A stretch of DNA of 13,633 bases from JAGHKQ01 sp041920565. GTDB taxonomy: Bacteria > Bacillota > Bacilli > Bacillales > Bacillaceae_G. This document shows positions 13,396-13,633 of the stretch, piece after piece. The stretch's first letter is position 1, and each line of letters opens with the position of its first letter. Where the stretch lies: assembly GCA_041920565.1 (NCBI GenBank), contig JBHGXS010000085.1, positions 1 to 13,633 on the forward strand, given 5' to 3'. The notes beneath the pieces were generated by a model. It saw only the letters and a program-made list of their open reading frames with translations. It did no database searches and had not been told where the DNA came from. A program made the position numbers and the translations under genes.

Positions 13396-13633
13396 TTATG
13401 TATGTGTTACTTTTACTTCTCTTTCTTCTGTATCCCATACCACTTGGATTTCAAACGTTCCTTCCTCAAAAAATAATGGGAATCTTCGTTGAAACCAAGG
13501 CTGCATCGGATAAGAAAAGGCTTCTTTTATCGGCACCCAATGTAATTCGCCTTCCGGAGGATTTTGAAGCAGCTCTCCTTCAAATTCCGTTGCCAAATAG
13601 TTAAACACCATATACCTTATATTTTCCACTGTG
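13396..13633 (-). CDS. Nudix hydrolase, C-terminal part, cut by the right edge
   Basis: The frame is open to the end of the window, so the 5' part lies beyond it; the internal GTG at 13629 is not taken as a start. The visible residues or so, with YMVFNYLATEFEGELLQ followed by NPPEGELHWVPIKEA, match the region after the Nudix box in MutT/8-oxo-dGTP diphosphatase-like proteins. The Nudix box itself is not in view. The end (EIQVVWDTEEREVKVTHT) is the usual short beta-strand tail. The gene precedes the MBL-fold hydrolase by 16 bp, suggesting a two-gene operon for nucleotide or phosphodiester clean-up. Substrate cannot be inferred. Confidence 0.78.
   Translation of the reverse strand, partial: TVENIRYMVFNYLATEFEGELLQNPPEGELHWVPIKEAFSYPMQPWFQRRFPLFFEEGTFEIQVVWDTEEREVKVTHT

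Noticed and set aside
1..13633. CRISPR array, insertion sequence, prophage or tRNA/rRNA gene
   Set aside because: No spaced direct repeats, transposase-like frames, terminal inverted repeats or tRNA-like structures were seen; the only tandem repeat is coding.

Overview
The window looks like chromosomal DNA of an endospore-forming member of the Bacillaceae. The signs are moderately AT-rich sequence, strong AAGGAGG-type ribosome binding sites, and a spore-coat locus (a CotH-type kinase beside CotG-like substrates). A SpoVB/YkvU-type flippase and an IspA-type intracellular subtilisin fit the same picture. Almost every gene lies on the minus strand; only the two cotG-like genes are on the plus strand. 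The genus cannot be fixed from the sequence alone.

Layout in plus-strand coordinates. 1-62: the 5' half of a minus-strand cobalamin riboswitch whose gene lies beyond the left edge. 129-1940: a two-gene operon (ArsP_1-type permease, then a His-rich YcgQ/TIGR03943 partner) with a 15-bp palindrome over its -10 box, suggesting metal-responsive control. 2114-4679: a coupled unit of a flippase, a 68-aa membrane protein and a CorA-family transporter. 4778-5850: an 89-aa membrane protein and a DedA-family protein. 5904-6518: a Nudix hydrolase gene broken by two offsetting frameshifts. 6618-7586: ispA. 7716-9090: an amino-acid ABC permease and ATPase that overlap by 68 nt and have no adjacent binding protein. 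9240-11485: cotH (minus) divergent from two cotG-like genes (plus). 11564-12248: a 2H phosphoesterase that seems to start at ATA, coupled to a small Cys-rich ORF. 12249-12605: a stretch with no intact gene. 12606-13633: a PhnP-like metallo-beta-lactamase-fold hydrolase preceded by a Nudix gene cut by the right edge.

The most interesting part is the coat locus. CotH is a full-length atypical kinase (362 aa from the chosen start). It faces a 77-aa and a 176-aa protein that share a CotG-type N-terminal motif ending in QEP. The 176-aa protein has serine at every third residue from 44 to 125, 28 times without exception, with arginine the commonest residue between. This is an Arg-based counterpart of the Lys/His-rich B. 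subtilis CotG and a plausible ordered phosphorylation array. It has a near-ideal sigma-K promoter, and cotH has its own nearby sporulation-type -10 element.

Several genes carry irregularities (two frameshifts in the Nudix gene, an apparent ATA start, degenerate frames at 12249-12605). These could be real decay or base-call errors.
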